From Hyphomicrobium sp. (GTDB lineage: Bacteria > Pseudomonadota > Alphaproteobacteria > Rhizobiales > Hyphomicrobiaceae), in the NCBI GenBank assembly GCA_030148725.1, contig JASBSU010000009.1, forward strand, positions 124,001 to 188,000: a stretch of DNA of 64,000 nucleotides. Reading direction: 5' to 3'. Position 1 is the stretch's first letter; each line of letters begins with the position of its first letter. A model generated the notes under the pieces. The model ran no database searches. It had not been told where the DNA came from and saw nothing but the letters and a program-made list of their open reading frames with translations. A program made the position numbers and the translations under genes. Shown one piece after another: positions 63,682 through 64,000 of this stretch.

Positions 63682-63693
63682 CGGCTTCTCCGA

Positions 63694-64000
<307 letters not shown>

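Overview
The window reads as chromosomal DNA of a high-GC alphaproteobacterium of the Hyphomicrobiales (Rhizobiales), most likely a methylotroph close to Hyphomicrobium. Pointers are a lanmodulin gene, a type III glutamine synthetase/GmaS-like ligase, a B12-dependent ribonucleotide reductase, ALA-synthase haem synthesis, the order nrdR-ribD-ribE-ribB-ribH-nusB-thiL, and an LdtR/L,D-transpeptidase pair. There is no sign of phage, insertion sequence, plasmid backbone or CRISPR. Most intergenic gaps are under 300 bases. Species assignment is inference from gene content only.

Layout. 1-2.2 kb: small stress and envelope proteins and a tyrosine phosphatase. 2.3-9 kb: OFA-family transporter, CNNM/CBS membrane protein, PepSY protein plus TonB-dependent receptor. 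9.1-17.8 kb: a nitrogen-compound region with a cupin, a small NepR-like anti-sigma factor with a GGAAC-N16-CGTT promoter, and an operon for an ABC importer (permease, ATPase, binding protein) and a glutamine-synthetase-family ligase. An 18-bp palindrome separates that operon from a TetR regulator that is co-directional with a signal-less PotD-like protein; a Tat-exported amidohydrolase follows. 18.2-23.5 kb: small exported proteins, a YkuD_2 transpeptidase, a nuclease-like protein, tRNA-Asn, a putative pentameric ligand-gated channel and a LysR regulator. 23.7-30.5 kb: a large MscS-type channel, a Zur-box-controlled ZigA-type GTPase and an L,D-transpeptidase. 30.7-37.4 kb: the riboflavin/nusB/thiL cluster and a divergent HxlR/flavodoxin pair. 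37.5-46.1 kb: glyA, hemA, ldtP-like and ldtR-like genes, a CoA hydrolase, an extensin-like protein and hemB. 46.1-53 kb: lanM, DUF2155, NDUFA12-like and nrdJ. 53-64 kb: an RlpA-like protein, a CinA-like domain protein, sfsA, msrB-DUF1232-msrA, a catalase-like peroxidase with a carotenoid oxygenase, crcB, an EF-G paralogue and the end of an aminotransferase gene.

How the genes work together. Cell-wall remodelling is over-represented: three YkuD-type proteins, RlpA, an extensin-like protein and LdtR. Three metal circuits are visible: zinc (Zur box and ZigA), lanthanide (LanM), and probably iron/siderophore (TonB receptor and PepSY). Two perfect and one near-perfect EcfG-type promoters tie the NepR-like gene, the RlpA-like gene and possibly a glycine-rich exported protein to the general stress response; phyR and ecfG are not in the window. 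The most notable items are the lanmodulin, the small NepR-like protein with its symmetrical EcfG promoter, and the palindrome-controlled transporter-ligase operon with its cytosolic PotD-like partner.
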